From Sinorhizobium alkalisoli (GTDB lineage Bacteria; Pseudomonadota; Alphaproteobacteria; Rhizobiales; Rhizobiaceae): 64,000 nt of DNA. The translations under genes and the position numbers were made by a program. The notes below the pieces were generated by a model. It searched no databases, had not been told where the DNA came from, and saw nothing but the letters and a program-made list of their open reading frames with translations. Positions within the stretch are counted from its first letter, which is position 1, and every line of letters starts with the position of its first letter. Below are positions 15,956-25,170 of this stretch, one piece after another. The stretch lies in assembly GCF_008932245.1 (NCBI RefSeq), contig NZ_CP034910.1, positions 558,001-622,000 on the forward strand. The letters run 5' to 3'.

Positions 15956-18562
15956 ATGGTTAGCGTTACGATCGACGGACAGGTTCTCGAAGTCGCGGCC
16001 GGCTCCACGGTGCTCCAGGCCGCCGAAAGTCTGGGCATCGAGATTCCGACCTTCTGCTACTGGAAGCGGTTGCCGCCGCTCGCCTCCTGCCGCATGTGCC
16101 TGGTCGAGATCGAGGGGCTGCGTCGGCTGCAGCCGTCCTGCGCCACCGTGGTCGCCGACGGCATGGTGGTGCGGACGAACACGCCCTTGATCGAGGAAAC
16201 CCGCTCGTCCATGCTGGACATGCTGCTCGCCAACCATCCGCTCGATTGCCCGATCTGCGACAAAGGCGGCGAGTGCGAGCTTCAGGATATGGTGATGGCC
16301 TACGGCCCGCGCGAAAGCCGGTTCCGCGACCCCAAACGCGTGTTCCACTCGAAGGACCTCCGCCTGAGCCCCGTCATCATCATGAACGTCAACCGCTGCA
16401 TCCAGTGCCAGCGCTGCGTGCGGATGTGCGAGGATGTCGTCGGTGCGGTGGCGCTCGGCACCGTCGAAAAGGGAATGGATACCGCCGTCACCGGCTTCGA
16501 GGGCAGTCTCGCGAGCTGCGACCAGTGCGGCAACTGCGTCGAGGTCTGTCCGGTCGGCGCGCTGATGAGCTTCCCCTATCGCTACAAGGCGCGGCCCTGG
16601 GACCTCAAGGAGACCGATACGATCTGCCCTCATTGCGGCACCGGTTGCCAGCTCACGGTTGGGGCCCGCAAGGGCGAATTCCTGCGGGTCCGATCGGATT
16701 GGGAGCATGGTGTCAACCGTGAAACGCTTTGCGTGCGCGGCCGCTTCGGTCTCGATTTCATCGAGAGCCGCGACCGCGTCAAGCGGCCGATGATCAGCCG
16801 GGACGGCACGCTCACGCCGGTTTCCTGGATGGAGGCGGGCGACTATCTGGCCCGCCGCCTCGCGGCTCTCAACGGTAAGGCAGCGGGCGGGCTCATTTCG
16901 CCGCGTCTGCCCAACGAGGTGCTCTATCGGTTCCAGAAGCTGATGCGGACCGCGTTCCGCACCAACAATGTCGACTGCTCGTCGCGCTGGTCCACGCCGG
17001 TCGACGCTCTGGTCCCGCTGATCACGGACTTCTACAGCCGCGCGCCGCTCGAAGAGGTGATCGGCAACGACACCGTGCTTGTGATCGGCGGCAACGTGAC
17101 CGAGGAAAACCCGGTCACCGAATACCTGCTGCGGGACGCCGCGCGGCGGCGGCACACGCGATTGCTGATGCTCTCGGCGCGCCCATCGCGCCTGGATGCC
17201 GATGCCCGGGCGGTCGTTCGCATGCGGCCGAACGCCCAGGGCCACTGCCTTGCCGCTTTGACCGCCGCGCTCGCAGCGGCGGCCGGCGAAGCCTTGCCGG
17301 GCGACGTGCGTGCCGAAATTCGGGTGGCAATCGGCGGGCCAGCGGCGGTTGCCGGTGCAGGGACAGACCGGATGGCGAGCGCGCTTGCGCAAGGCGACAG
17401 GGTTGCCGTGCTCGTGAGTGTCGATCTGCTGCGATCGCCCGAGGCGCGCGCGACCCTGCAACAGCTTGGCAATCTGCTGCAGCTTCTCCGCCTTCTTGGC
17501 AAAGGCGCGGCGATGCAGTTCCTCTTCGATCGCGCCAACCAGCTGGGAGCCTGGGACATGGGGGCCCTGCCGACGGTGCTGCCAGGACTTCAGGCGCTCG
17601 CCGACGACCACGCGCGCGCAACGTTCGAACGGGCCTGGGGGTCGGAAATCCCGTCAGAACCGGGTCTGAATTTCGACGCGATGCTGGAGCTTTGTGCCGG
17701 CGGGAGCATGGGCTCGCTCTATATCGTCGGAACCGACCCGCTGATCTCCCATCCGGACCGGACATTCGTGCGGGCCGCCCTTGATGCCGCCGATCTCCTG
17801 ATCGTGCAGGACGCGTTCCTGACAGAGACTGCGGGTCTTGCCGATGTGGTGCTGCCGGCGGCGGGTTACGGCGAAGAAGCGGGCACCTTCACCAACAATG
17901 AAGGTCGGACCCAGGTGGTCCGCAAATTCCGCGAGCCCGCCTTCGATGCGCGGAACAATCTCGCAATCTTCGATTTCGTCGCGGCGCTCGGCAATCGGCC
18001 GCTGCAGCCTTCGACCGAGGAAGAGGTCTTTGGCGAGATCGCCCGGCTGGTCCCAGCCTATGCGGGGTTGTCGCCGGACGGGCTTGGCGCCGACGGCGCA
18101 TTCACCAGGCCCGCCCCGCCGCCGCAGCCGGCCACCTTCTTTGCGGCGCCGCCCGCCCCGCAGCCGGCCGAGCGGCTGATGCTGATTACCGGCAATTGCC
18201 TGTTCCACAATGGCTACGATTCCGAACGCTCGGAGATTCTGAATACCGTTGCGGATGATCCCTACGTCGAGATGAGTGCAGAGGACGCTGCCGAACTGGG
18301 CCTTTCGGATCGCAATCGTGTGGTGGTGCAATCCGCTCAGGGCGAACTGACGGCGAAGCTGAGGGTCAACAGGCGCTTTCCGCGGGGCCTCGTATTCGTT
18401 CCGGAGAATTATCGGGTGTTGTGCCTCAACAGCCTGATGCAACGGGGTGAATATCCGTGCCCGGTGCAGGTTCGCGCCGCCGGCGCCAGTGATGGGATCG
18501 CACCTCTCGCCGGCTCTGGAAAGCCTGAGGACCTCGGCGGCGGCGTGGCCGGCTCGCCCTAG
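15956..18562 (+). CDS. nuoG: NADH-quinone oxidoreductase subunit G
   Basis: 868 aa. N-terminal plant-type [2Fe-2S] domain (C34, C45, C48, C62), a His/Cys [4Fe-4S] region (CPICDKGGEC), two ferredoxin-type clusters (CIQCQRCVRMC and CDQCGNCVEVC), and CPHCGTGC for an N7-type cluster; then a molybdopterin-oxidoreductase-like body and a C-terminal dinucleotide-binding-like domain (from about 735). It relays electrons from NuoF/E to NuoB. The start at 15956 follows AGGAGGAAGC; the frame is open upstream through the repeat and nuoF but that is not coding. Alternative idea: the catalytic subunit of a formate dehydrogenase; the nuoA-F context argues against it. Confidence 0.9.
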   Translation: MVSVTIDGQVLEVAAGSTVLQAAESLGIEIPTFCYWKRLPPLASCRMCLVEIEGLRRLQPSCATVVADGMVVRTNTPLIEETRSSMLDMLLANHPLDCPICDKGGECELQDMVMAYGPRESRFRDPKRVFHSKDLRLSPVIIMNVNRCIQCQRCVRMCEDVVGAVALGTVEKGMDTAVTGFEGSLASCDQCGNCVEVCPVGALMSFPYRYKARPWDLKETDTICPHCGTGCQLTVGARKGEFLRVRSDWEHGVNRETLCVRGRFGLDFIESRDRVKRPMISRDGTLTPVSWMEAGDYLARRLAALNGKAAGGLISPRLPNEVLYRFQKLMRTAFRTNNVDCSSRWSTPVDALVPLITDFYSRAPLEEVIGNDTVLVIGGNVTEENPVTEYLLRDAARRRHTRLLMLSARPSRLDADARAVVRMRPNAQGHCLAALTAALAAAAGEALPGDVRAEIRVAIGGPAAVAGAGTDRMASALAQGDRVAVLVSVDLLRSPEARATLQQLGNLLQLLRLLGKGAAMQFLFDRANQLGAWDMGALPTVLPGLQALADDHARATFERAWGSEIPSEPGLNFDAMLELCAGGSMGSLYIVGTDPLISHPDRTFVRAALDAADLLIVQDAFLTETAGLADVVLPAAGYGEEAGTFTNNEGRTQVVRKFREPAFDARNNLAIFDFVAALGNRPLQPSTEEEVFGEIARLVPAYAGLSPDGLGADGAFTRPAPPPQPATFFAAPPAPQPAERLMLITGNCLFHNGYDSERSEILNTVADDPYVEMSAEDAAELGLSDRNRVVVQSAQGELTAKLRVNRRFPRGLVFVPENYRVLCLNSLMQRGEYPCPVQVRAAGASDGIAPLAGSGKPEDLGGGVAGSP

Positions 18563-18640
18563 AGCATGAACCGACCGGAGTGAAACGAGGATCGATAAGA
18601 TCATGCGTCAGAAAGAAGCCCAGGGCCAGAGCCTTTCCTG

Positions 18641-19081
18641 TCAGCGATAATTCGTGCCGCAGATGTAGTCGTGCAGATCCTGCTCCGTGCGCAGCGCCTC
18701 ATCGAGCCTGTGCTTGACCACGTCGCCGATGCTGACGACGCCGACAACATCTTCGCCATCCCTGACCAGCACATGACGCGTTCGCCGTTCGGTCATGATC
18801 GCCATCACGAAAGGCAGCAGATCGCTTGTCGAACAGGTCGCCACGTTGCGGGTCATGATGTCGGCTGCGCGCATCAGGGCCGCCTCCGCCCCGTGCGCCG
18901 CCACGGCATTGCAGCAATCGCGTTCCGAAAGCGTTCCCAGATATTCTCCGGGCCCGCCGCTGACGACTACGAAGCCGATATTCCTCTCACGAAACAGCCG
19001 CAGAACCTCCACCATCGGCTGATCGGGTGCGACCGAAATCACTCCGACACCCTTGCCCTTCACGATTTCGCCGACAAACAT
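18641..19081 (-). CDS. CBS-domain protein
   Basis: 146 aa made of two CBS motifs (about 8-60 and 75-130), the kind of stand-alone pair that senses adenosine nucleotides. No other domain is attached. GAGGAGAGGAGG lies just ahead of the ATG at 19081. It sits on the minus strand between nuoG (tail to tail) and nuoI, with a perfect palindromic repeat in the gap to nuoI. Single CBS-pair proteins of this type are common in rhizobia; whether it regulates the complex I cluster is unknown. Confidence 0.82.
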   Translation of the reverse strand: MFVGEIVKGKGVGVISVAPDQPMVEVLRLFRERNIGFVVVSGGPGEYLGTLSERDCCNAVAAHGAEAALMRAADIMTRNVATCSTSDLLPFVMAIMTERRTRHVLVRDGEDVVGVVSIGDVVKHRLDEALRTEQDLHDYICGTNYR

Positions 19082-19154
19082 CTCAAAGCCTCCTCTCCTC
19101 AAGCGCCATGCGTCGCCTCGGACGCATAGAGGTCGTTGCAGCCCCTCCAATCGC

Positions 19155-19196
19155 CGCATGTTTCCTTAAATCGGAGGCGATCCAAGGAAACATGCG
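19155..19196. repeat. RIME-like palindrome, copy 2 (CBS-nuoI gap)
   Basis: CGCATGTTTCCTT (19155-19167) and AAGGAAACATGCG (19184-19196) are perfect 13-bp inverted arms around the core aaatcggaggcgatcc. It is the best preserved hairpin of the four copies. Only the last palindrome of the mosaic is present here. Confidence 0.85.
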
Positions 19197-19224
19197 CGGA
19201 GGCGGTTCGACGGTTGGCGCGCGT

Positions 19225-19791
19225 TCATCTTCGCCGGATGTTGCGCCACCAGTTGTATCCCCGCGGCTCGTTTGTCTCGACCCTAACGGTCTTCTGCGTA
19301 TCCAGACGGGCGGCGACCACGCCACCGCCGGTCGCGGCCTTGCCTGGCTTCAAGAGCAGATCGTCGCGACCGATCACCAGGTCGCGCGAGGAGAAACTCG
19401 AGAATTCGTATTGCTGGCCGAGCGCGATCGCATCCGCCGGGCAGGCGTCCTCGCAGAGCCCGCAGAACAGACAGCGCGCCGTGTCGATTTCGAATTTGGC
19501 CGGGCGGCGGTTGCCGTTCTCGTCTTCGTAGGGAACGACTTCGATGCAGTCGCAGGGGCAGATGCGCGCGCAGAGTTCACAGGCGACGCATTTGATCTCG
19601 CCCTCGGCATCGCGTTTCAGGAAATGATGCCCGCGATAGCGCGCATAGGGCAGCCATTTCTCCTTGTCCGGATATTGCATGGTCACGGATCTGGAGAACA
19701 TGTAACCGAAGGTCAGGCCGAGCGCGCTCGCGAGATCGGCGAAGAACGCCCAGCCGACCCATTTTCCAACTCTGTCCAATGCGCGCGACAT
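19225..19791 (-). CDS. nuoI: NADH-quinone oxidoreductase subunit I
   Basis: 188 aa 8Fe ferredoxin-type subunit (N6a and N6b clusters). The two motifs are CVACELCARICPCDC and CLFCGLCEDACPADA. An N-terminal amphipathic region precedes them, and the C-terminus has an extra basic tail ending WWRNIRRR. It lies on the minus strand, opposite to nuoA-G, downstream of nuoH. The nuoH to nuoI order is canonical within the inverted block. Confidence 0.92.
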   Translation of the reverse strand: MSRALDRVGKWVGWAFFADLASALGLTFGYMFSRSVTMQYPDKEKWLPYARYRGHHFLKRDAEGEIKCVACELCARICPCDCIEVVPYEDENGNRRPAKFEIDTARCLFCGLCEDACPADAIALGQQYEFSSFSSRDLVIGRDDLLLKPGKAATGGGVVAARLDTQKTVRVETNEPRGYNWWRNIRRR

Positions 19792-19861
19792 CGCCGCCCC
19801 GCTCTACGGCGGCCTTCGCGTCAATCCAGAGGCGCAAGGGCCGCTGCAATGCTTCCGTTGC

Positions 19862-19904
19862 CGCATGTCATTTAAATCGAGGTCGATTCAAGAAGACACG
19901 CAGT
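19862..19904. repeat. RIME-like palindrome, copy 3 (nuoI-nuoH gap)
   Basis: GCATGTCATTTAAATCGAGG and the continuing tcgattcaagaagacacgcag share the core of copies 1, 2 and 4, but the arms have several mismatches. It occupies part of the 210-base gap between nuoH and nuoI, where these genes usually nearly touch. Confidence 0.75.
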
Positions 19905-20001
19905 AAAGGCGCGTCGCGATCAAACGTACTCGTGCGACGCGCTTCGGGTTTTCATGCATGTCGTTGCCCAGGACCGCCGCAAACTTCAGCGCGACATGCG
20001 A

Positions 20002-21000
20002 TCAGAAAAAAACAATTCCGGTTATGATTATGTTCGCCAACGACAGAGGAAGCAAGACTTTCCAGCCGATCGTCATCAGCTGATCGTAGCGGTAACGGGG
20101 GAAGGTAAAGCGAAACCACATGAACAGATAGACGAAGAAAGCGACCTTCAGAAGAAACCAGAGCAGCGGCGGCAGGGGGATCAGCACGCCGTTCCAGCCG
20201 CCAAAGAAGAGGATCACCACCAGCACCGAGACCAGCACCATGATCACGTATTCGCTGACCATGAAGAAGGCGAAGCGGATGCCGCTGTATTCGGTGTGAA
20301 ACCCGGCGCCCAGATCGCCTTCCGCCTCCGCGAGATCGAAGGGAATGCGCTGCGCTTCGGCAAGCCCGGCGACGAAGAACACGAAGAAGCCGACCGGCTG
20401 GTAGACGATGAACCAGAGATCCGCTTGCGCCCGCACGATGTCAACGAGGCTCAAGGATTGCGCTAGGATGACGACACCGATTACCGCAAACCCCATCGGG
20501 ATCTCGTAGCTGATCATCTGCGCGCAGGTCCGCAGGCTGCCGAGGAGCGCATATTTGCTGTTGGCGGCCCAGCCGCCGAAGATGACGCCATAGACCTCGA
20601 GTCCAACCACCGCGAAGACGAAGAGCAGCGCCACATTCATGTTGGAGACGTAGAGCGTAATCTCGGCGCCGAGGACCGAGACGGTCTCGCCGAAGGGTAT
20701 CGCGACGAAGACCACGAAGGGAGGGACCATAGCCAGGATCGGTGCCAGCTTGAACAGGAAGCGGTCGGCCTCGGCCGGAATGTGGTCCTCTTTGGTCAGC
20801 AGCTTTATTCCGTCCGCCATCGGCTGCAGCAGCCCGTGCCAGCCGACGCGCATCGGCCCCATCCGCTGCTGCATATGCCCAGCGATCTTCCGTTCCATCC
20901 AGGTCAGCGGCAAAGGTAATAGCAGCAGGATCGCGATCAGCAACGCGACCTTGAAGGCAATCAGGCCGAGGGCGACGACAAGTTCCATGTTCACGGCCAC
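20002..21000 (-). CDS. nuoH: NADH-quinone oxidoreductase subunit H
   Basis: 332 aa with eight predicted membrane helices; forms the ramp from the quinone site to the proton-pumping arm. Conserved segments include WMERKIAGHMQQRMGP and the acidic loop EAEGDLGAGFHTEYSG, where the usual form is EAESELVAGFNTEY. The GTG at 21000 gives the full open frame; the ATG at 20988 (four residues shorter) is an equally good start and neither has a strong ribosome site. No nuoJ, K, L, M or N follows or precedes it in this window. Confidence 0.9.
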   Translation of the reverse strand: MAVNMELVVALGLIAFKVALLIAILLLLPLPLTWMERKIAGHMQQRMGPMRVGWHGLLQPMADGIKLLTKEDHIPAEADRFLFKLAPILAMVPPFVVFVAIPFGETVSVLGAEITLYVSNMNVALLFVFAVVGLEVYGVIFGGWAANSKYALLGSLRTCAQMISYEIPMGFAVIGVVILAQSLSLVDIVRAQADLWFIVYQPVGFFVFFVAGLAEAQRIPFDLAEAEGDLGAGFHTEYSGIRFAFFMVSEYVIMVLVSVLVVILFFGGWNGVLIPLPPLLWFLLKVAFFVYLFMWFRFTFPRYRYDQLMTIGWKVLLPLSLANIIITGIVFF

Positions 21001-21086
21001 TCATGCAAGGGATTGAAACACCGAGCACTTCGCGCAGCTGTCCGTAACCACAACGGTACAGCGGCGACGTGTTTCTTGCAATGCGC

Positions 21087-21104
21087 GCGGGCTCCTGCGC
21101 CCGC
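21087..21104 (-). terminator. Hairpin at the end of the MscS gene
   Basis: On the minus strand GCGGGC-gcagga-GCCCGC is a perfect six-pair stem that overlaps the last base of the MscS-family stop codon. No T-run follows, so it may be a weak or Rho-assisted terminator. Confidence 0.35.
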
Positions 21105-23209
21105 TATTCCGCAGCGGCTTCCCCGCTCTCCTGCGCCGCGGCGGCGTTCTTCCTGGCCATCGCATCCCGATTTGCGGCGGCGGCGGCCATCGCCTGTTTG
21201 TCGTCGCCGGCCACTTGAACGGTGGGCGACGCGAAATGCAGGCCGTTGGCGGCGAAGGCCTCCTTGATCAGCGCCTGGGCTCGGCGCCTCACCTGCGTCT
21301 GTGTCCCAGGCTTGGTCTTCATGGCGAAGCTAAGGGTGATGCCGTAGTCGCCGAATTGCTCGACGCCCTTCATCTTGACGGTTTCGAGGATCAGGGGTCC
21401 CAGTTCCGGGTCTTCGAGAAGCGTGGCCCCGACTCCCTTCACCACCTTCTTCACCTTGGCGACATCGGTGTCGTAAGCGACGTTGATCCTGAACTTGTCG
21501 ATCACCCAGTCGCGGCTCATGTTCTGGACGGCGCCAAGCGATCCGAAGGGCACGGTGAACACGGGCCCGCGGTGATGGCGCAGTTTGACGGAGCGGATGC
21601 TGAAGGATTCAACCGTGCCCATGTAGCTGCCGCTCTGGATATATTCGCCCACCCGGAAGGCGTCATCCATCATGTAGAAGATGCCGCTGATGATGTCCTT
21701 CACCAGCGTTTGCGAGCCGAAGCCGATGGCAACGCCGAAAACACCGGCACCTGCGATCAACGGGCCGACCTCGACGCCGAGCCCGGAGAGCACCATCATG
21801 ACCGCGACCACGGCAATGAAGGCCGCGAGAAAGTTGCGCAGAATTGGCAGCAAGGTGTGCAGGCGCATGTTGCGGGCGATCTCAGCCGGATCCGCGACGT
21901 CGACGGTGGCCCGCTTGAGGTGAAGATTGATGAACGCTTTCGTCAGTTGCCAGATCAGATCCGCCGCGAGCAGGATGACGACGCCGGCGAGAGCACCGCG
22001 GAACAGGCGGTTGAAGGCGTCGTCCTGCATCATCGTGCTGCCACGGACCTGGAATACGAGTGCAAGCCAGGCGGCGGCGAGCGCAATGATCACGAAGCGC
22101 GCGCCTCGGTCGACCAGAACGTTGCGCACGATCTGCATGTGGCTTGCCACATCACTGTCCTGCATCGATCTCGTCGCGGCACTCGTGAAGCGCAGCAGCG
22201 GCGGCAAGGTAAGCACATAGACGCCGAGCCAGAACAGCACCTTCATGCCCGCGACCCACACGAGCCACGTGAGGACGAGAAGCGCAATGAGCAAGGCGCT
22301 GCGCAACATCCGCCGCCCGGGCGCTATTGCCGGAGCGGGCCGTCTGATTGTTGTGTCGATCGCCAAGACCAGAACAATAAGGCCAAAGCCGGCGGCTGTG
22401 AGATCACTGACATCGCTGGGGACCGCGAGCGCATGCATCATGTCGACCACGGCCCACATGAAGGCCAATGCACCGATAAACAGCACCAGGCGCCGATGCC
22501 AGAAGCGCGCCGCCTCCGGCGCAATCGAGACCCCTCCTTCCTGAGGCCCTGCTCCATCCTCATATGCCGGCTTCAACGCGGTCGAAACGACCGCTATCAG
22601 CAGACGAGCGACGATCCAGGCGATGAGCAGCGGCGCCACCGCCGCCTCCAGCTGCCTCGGCCAGTCGGCAAGCACGAAGGCGGCGACGACTGCAATCGCA
22701 AAGACAAGGAGCGGCGCGATGCGGTCGAACACGGCAAGGCCACGTTCTCTGGGGTGGCGACGTGCACCACGCCGCAAGATATAGCGCAGCAGGAACTCGG
22801 CGCCGTAGCCGACGAGGAGCATGAGAGCGAAACCCCTGAGGATGGGCATCTGCCCGTGGCCCTGAATGTCCGTCGCGACGCGGCCTTTTGCCGCCTGCCA
22901 CTCGGGGCCCAACCGAGGCACCGCATTGCGCAGTCCGGTGAGGTGACTCTTGATCGCAGCGATCCAGCGGGACGCATCGCTCGCCGATGTAGCTGCAACC
23001 GCCGGGGACGCGGGCGGGCGGGCAGCGAGCCATTGCCGCACTTCCGGATCGTCCAGCAGCTCGATCAATTGCTGGACCTTGTCCGGCGGCGCGGCCATGC
23101 CTGGCTCCTGTGCCGCGAGCGGAGTTGCCAGCGCGAGGACGAGCTGCAGAACCAGAAGCAGTGCAGCGTGATCGCAGCCTCTGCACGCGTATCTCAAGAC
23201 GGCCCCCAT
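21104..23209 (-). CDS. Large MscS-family mechanosensitive channel
   Basis: 701 aa inner-membrane protein: signal peptide, a periplasmic N-terminal part (about 35-130), roughly ten membrane helices, then the MscS core. The pore helix and beta domain are marked by GVFGVAIGFGSQTLVKDIISG and the following VGEYIQ and VPFGSLG segments; a charged Ala-rich tail follows. Such long MscS homologues release solutes on osmotic down-shock. The ATG at 23209 has GGGGGA; a TTG at 23305 would begin inside the upstream gene's stop and is less likely. It is the last gene of a DUF3302-HlyD-MscS run. Confidence 0.85.
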   Translation of the reverse strand: MGAVLRYACRGCDHAALLLVLQLVLALATPLAAQEPGMAAPPDKVQQLIELLDDPEVRQWLAARPPASPAVAATSASDASRWIAAIKSHLTGLRNAVPRLGPEWQAAKGRVATDIQGHGQMPILRGFALMLLVGYGAEFLLRYILRRGARRHPRERGLAVFDRIAPLLVFAIAVVAAFVLADWPRQLEAAVAPLLIAWIVARLLIAVVSTALKPAYEDGAGPQEGGVSIAPEAARFWHRRLVLFIGALAFMWAVVDMMHALAVPSDVSDLTAAGFGLIVLVLAIDTTIRRPAPAIAPGRRMLRSALLIALLVLTWLVWVAGMKVLFWLGVYVLTLPPLLRFTSAATRSMQDSDVASHMQIVRNVLVDRGARFVIIALAAAWLALVFQVRGSTMMQDDAFNRLFRGALAGVVILLAADLIWQLTKAFINLHLKRATVDVADPAEIARNMRLHTLLPILRNFLAAFIAVVAVMMVLSGLGVEVGPLIAGAGVFGVAIGFGSQTLVKDIISGIFYMMDDAFRVGEYIQSGSYMGTVESFSIRSVKLRHHRGPVFTVPFGSLGAVQNMSRDWVIDKFRINVAYDTDVAKVKKVVKGVGATLLEDPELGPLILETVKMKGVEQFGDYGITLSFAMKTKPGTQTQVRRRAQALIKEAFAANGLHFASPTVQVAGDDKQAMAAAAANRDAMARKNAAAAQESGEAAAE

Positions 23210-23301
23210 GCGATATCCCCCATTGTCTGCGCGAGGTCCCGACGGCGTCGAAACCCACGGTAAGGGCCGGGCATCGCCGAGGACATCCGGCGGCCCTCCA
23301 T

Positions 23302-24531
23302 TCAATGTCCGGTCAGGACAAGCGTCTGCACCGGCAGCAGCAGCGCCTGCAGCCTGAGGATCATGGCGTGCACCAATCCCACGGCATCGATCATGTGCAG
23401 GTACAGCCAGCGCGCCGTGCTGATGCCGGGCGACTGCAGTTCGTCATGATTGCTGGTATAGGCATTGGCGATGCAGCTGCTGCCGGGCGGAATGCCGGTG
23501 AATTGCCCCTCGTAGAGCGGCTCCAGGAACGTCGTCAGGGTTCCGGGGCGGGCGAACTGCTGCGCGTCGGCGAGCTGATCCGTCGGGCGCACCTGGCCGG
23601 TGGCGATCACCTCCTGGACCTCGGTGACGACCATCGGGATGACGGCGAAGGGTTTGCCGACGCAGGTCGCCTCGGCGATCATGCCGGGCTTCATGACCTG
23701 CGCCTCGATCTGGCCGAAGCCGGCGACGAGGCCGATGCGGCGATCGTCCGGCACGAGGATGCCGGCCGAGCGGATCATCGGGTTGACGATGTCGCCGGGC
23801 CTGAGCGAAAACTGCTGGACCATGCCGTGGGTGCCGGCGCGGATGACGGTCTTGTCGAGCTCGACCTGCGCCTGGGCCAACGCGGCCTCGGCGCTCGCCT
23901 TCTGCGCCGGCAGCAGCGAGGCGATCTTCGTCTCGAGCGTCTGCTTGTTGGAGACGGCGGCGTCGCGGGCACCCTTGCGGCCGTCGGCCGCCACCTGGCG
24001 CCGCTCGATCTCGCGCCTGGCCACCACGTTCGGATTGAGGCGATTGAGTTCGACCTGCGTCTCGAGCTCGTCAACGGCCTGCCGGTAGGCGCCCTCGGCC
24101 TGGGCGATCAGCCCGTCGGCGGCCGCCAGTTCGGTCTCGGCAACCGCCGTTTCGGCGTCGATCTCGGCGACGCGGCGGCGGGCGGTCTCGAGCGCTGCCC
24201 GCTGTTCGGTGTCGTCCAGCCGGAACAGCGGATCGCCTGCGGCGACCTTGTCGTTCATGCCGACGAACACCTCGGCCACCCGCCCGGTTGCCTCGGGCAG
24301 GATGGTGACGGTGCGGAAGGCGGCGGTGACGGTCTTCGTCGAGGGGTGGAAGTAGAAGATCAGGGTGATCAGCGACAGCGTGAGGATGACGCAGGCGGTG
24401 ATGCCCCATCTAAGCTCGAACCACATGGAATAGAGATTGATCTCCCGGCCGATCCGCTTACCCTGGACGTAGCGGCGGAAGAGGAAGTCCGGAAAGATCG
24501 TCAGCAGCGAGCAGATCATGAATTCGAGCAT
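23302..24531 (-). CDS. HlyD-family membrane fusion protein (YiaV/YibH-like)
   Basis: 409 aa: one membrane helix (about 44-62), a biotinyl-lipoyl-like region (VTILPEATGRVAEVFVG), a long coiled-coil hairpin (about 105-215) and a beta-barrel part. Its C-terminal tail with LYLHMIDAVGLVHAMILR resembles the end of E. coli YiaV. Membrane fusion proteins normally bridge an inner-membrane exporter to the outer membrane, but no exporter gene is adjacent. It starts three bases after the DUF3302 gene, matching the yiaW-yiaV pairing in E. coli. Substrate unknown. Confidence 0.8.
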   Translation of the reverse strand: MLEFMICSLLTIFPDFLFRRYVQGKRIGREINLYSMWFELRWGITACVILTLSLITLIFYFHPSTKTVTAAFRTVTILPEATGRVAEVFVGMNDKVAAGDPLFRLDDTEQRAALETARRRVAEIDAETAVAETELAAADGLIAQAEGAYRQAVDELETQVELNRLNPNVVARREIERRQVAADGRKGARDAAVSNKQTLETKIASLLPAQKASAEAALAQAQVELDKTVIRAGTHGMVQQFSLRPGDIVNPMIRSAGILVPDDRRIGLVAGFGQIEAQVMKPGMIAEATCVGKPFAVIPMVVTEVQEVIATGQVRPTDQLADAQQFARPGTLTTFLEPLYEGQFTGIPPGSSCIANAYTSNHDELQSPGISTARWLYLHMIDAVGLVHAMILRLQALLLPVQTLVLTGH

Positions 24532-24534
24532 GGC

Positions 24535-25032
24535 TCAGCCCCTCCGCTCCGACCGGGTTTCGCCGGCCGGCACCTCCGGCGCGACTGCTGCCCATGGCGG
24601 CTCGGTCTCGACCGGCTGCGGCTTCGCCGCGACCACATGAATATCGTCATGAATGTCGTCCGGCGCCGGTTCGGGGAGCGGCCGCTCCTCCCGATCGGCA
24701 ATCTTGCGCAGCGAGTCGGCCATCGAACTCACCGGCGTGGAAAAGTCCGGGAACTCGATCAGCGCCAGCAGCAGGGCCGCGATCCAGAAGAGATGATTGT
24801 GGGTGAAGAGCGCGATCAGCGACAGCACCGCCACCAGCTGCAGCTGCACCTTGCTGGCGCCGTGCGCCATATGCTCCGGCAGCGCGTGCAGGCGCAGATA
24901 GAGAACGCCGACGAGCAGGACGAGGAGCAGCACGAAGACGATCATCACGTTCATCAGAACGTCCGTCTCCCCCGGAGACGTGATAAACGCCGGCACGTGG
25001 GCAACTGCGGCCGGATGCAAGGATTCTGGCAT
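24535..25032 (-). CDS. DUF3302-type inner membrane protein (YiaW-like)
   Basis: 165 aa with two membrane helices (about 28-47 and 65-90) and a Pro/Glu-rich cytoplasmic tail. E. coli YiaW (DUF3302) pairs with the HlyD-type YiaV in the same order, and here the HlyD gene follows after three bases. The start was set at the ATG at 25032; the frame is open for 32 more codons upstream but they look non-coding. Assignment rests on topology plus neighbour, so it is moderately sure. Confidence 0.65.
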   Translation of the reverse strand: MPESLHPAAVAHVPAFITSPGETDVLMNVMIVFVLLLVLLVGVLYLRLHALPEHMAHGASKVQLQLVAVLSLIALFTHNHLFWIAALLLALIEFPDFSTPVSSMADSLRKIADREERPLPEPAPDDIHDDIHVVAAKPQPVETEPPWAAVAPEVPAGETRSERRG

Positions 25033-25170
25033 ATCGAGGCCCCCCACGATACGTCGTGTTGCCGACGCATCACTCGCTAACAATACTCCACTTCTCGTCC
25101 GGACCGAAGCGATCGATGCGGGCACCATCGCCTCTGGCCGGCGTCCCGGCTCGCGCGTGGGCGAAAGCGT

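Noticed and set aside
15956..18562. Formate dehydrogenase alpha subunit
   Set aside because: Domain layout overlaps, but it lies immediately after nuoA-F and has the NuoG N-terminal cluster set.
21215..23263. 682-codon plus-strand frame opposite the MscS gene
   Set aside because: Low-complexity, charged product typical of an antisense shadow; the minus-strand protein is a clear MscS family member.
23110..25080. 656-codon plus-strand frame opposite the HlyD and DUF3302 genes
   Set aside because: Same reason: shadow of GC-rich genes, no domains.
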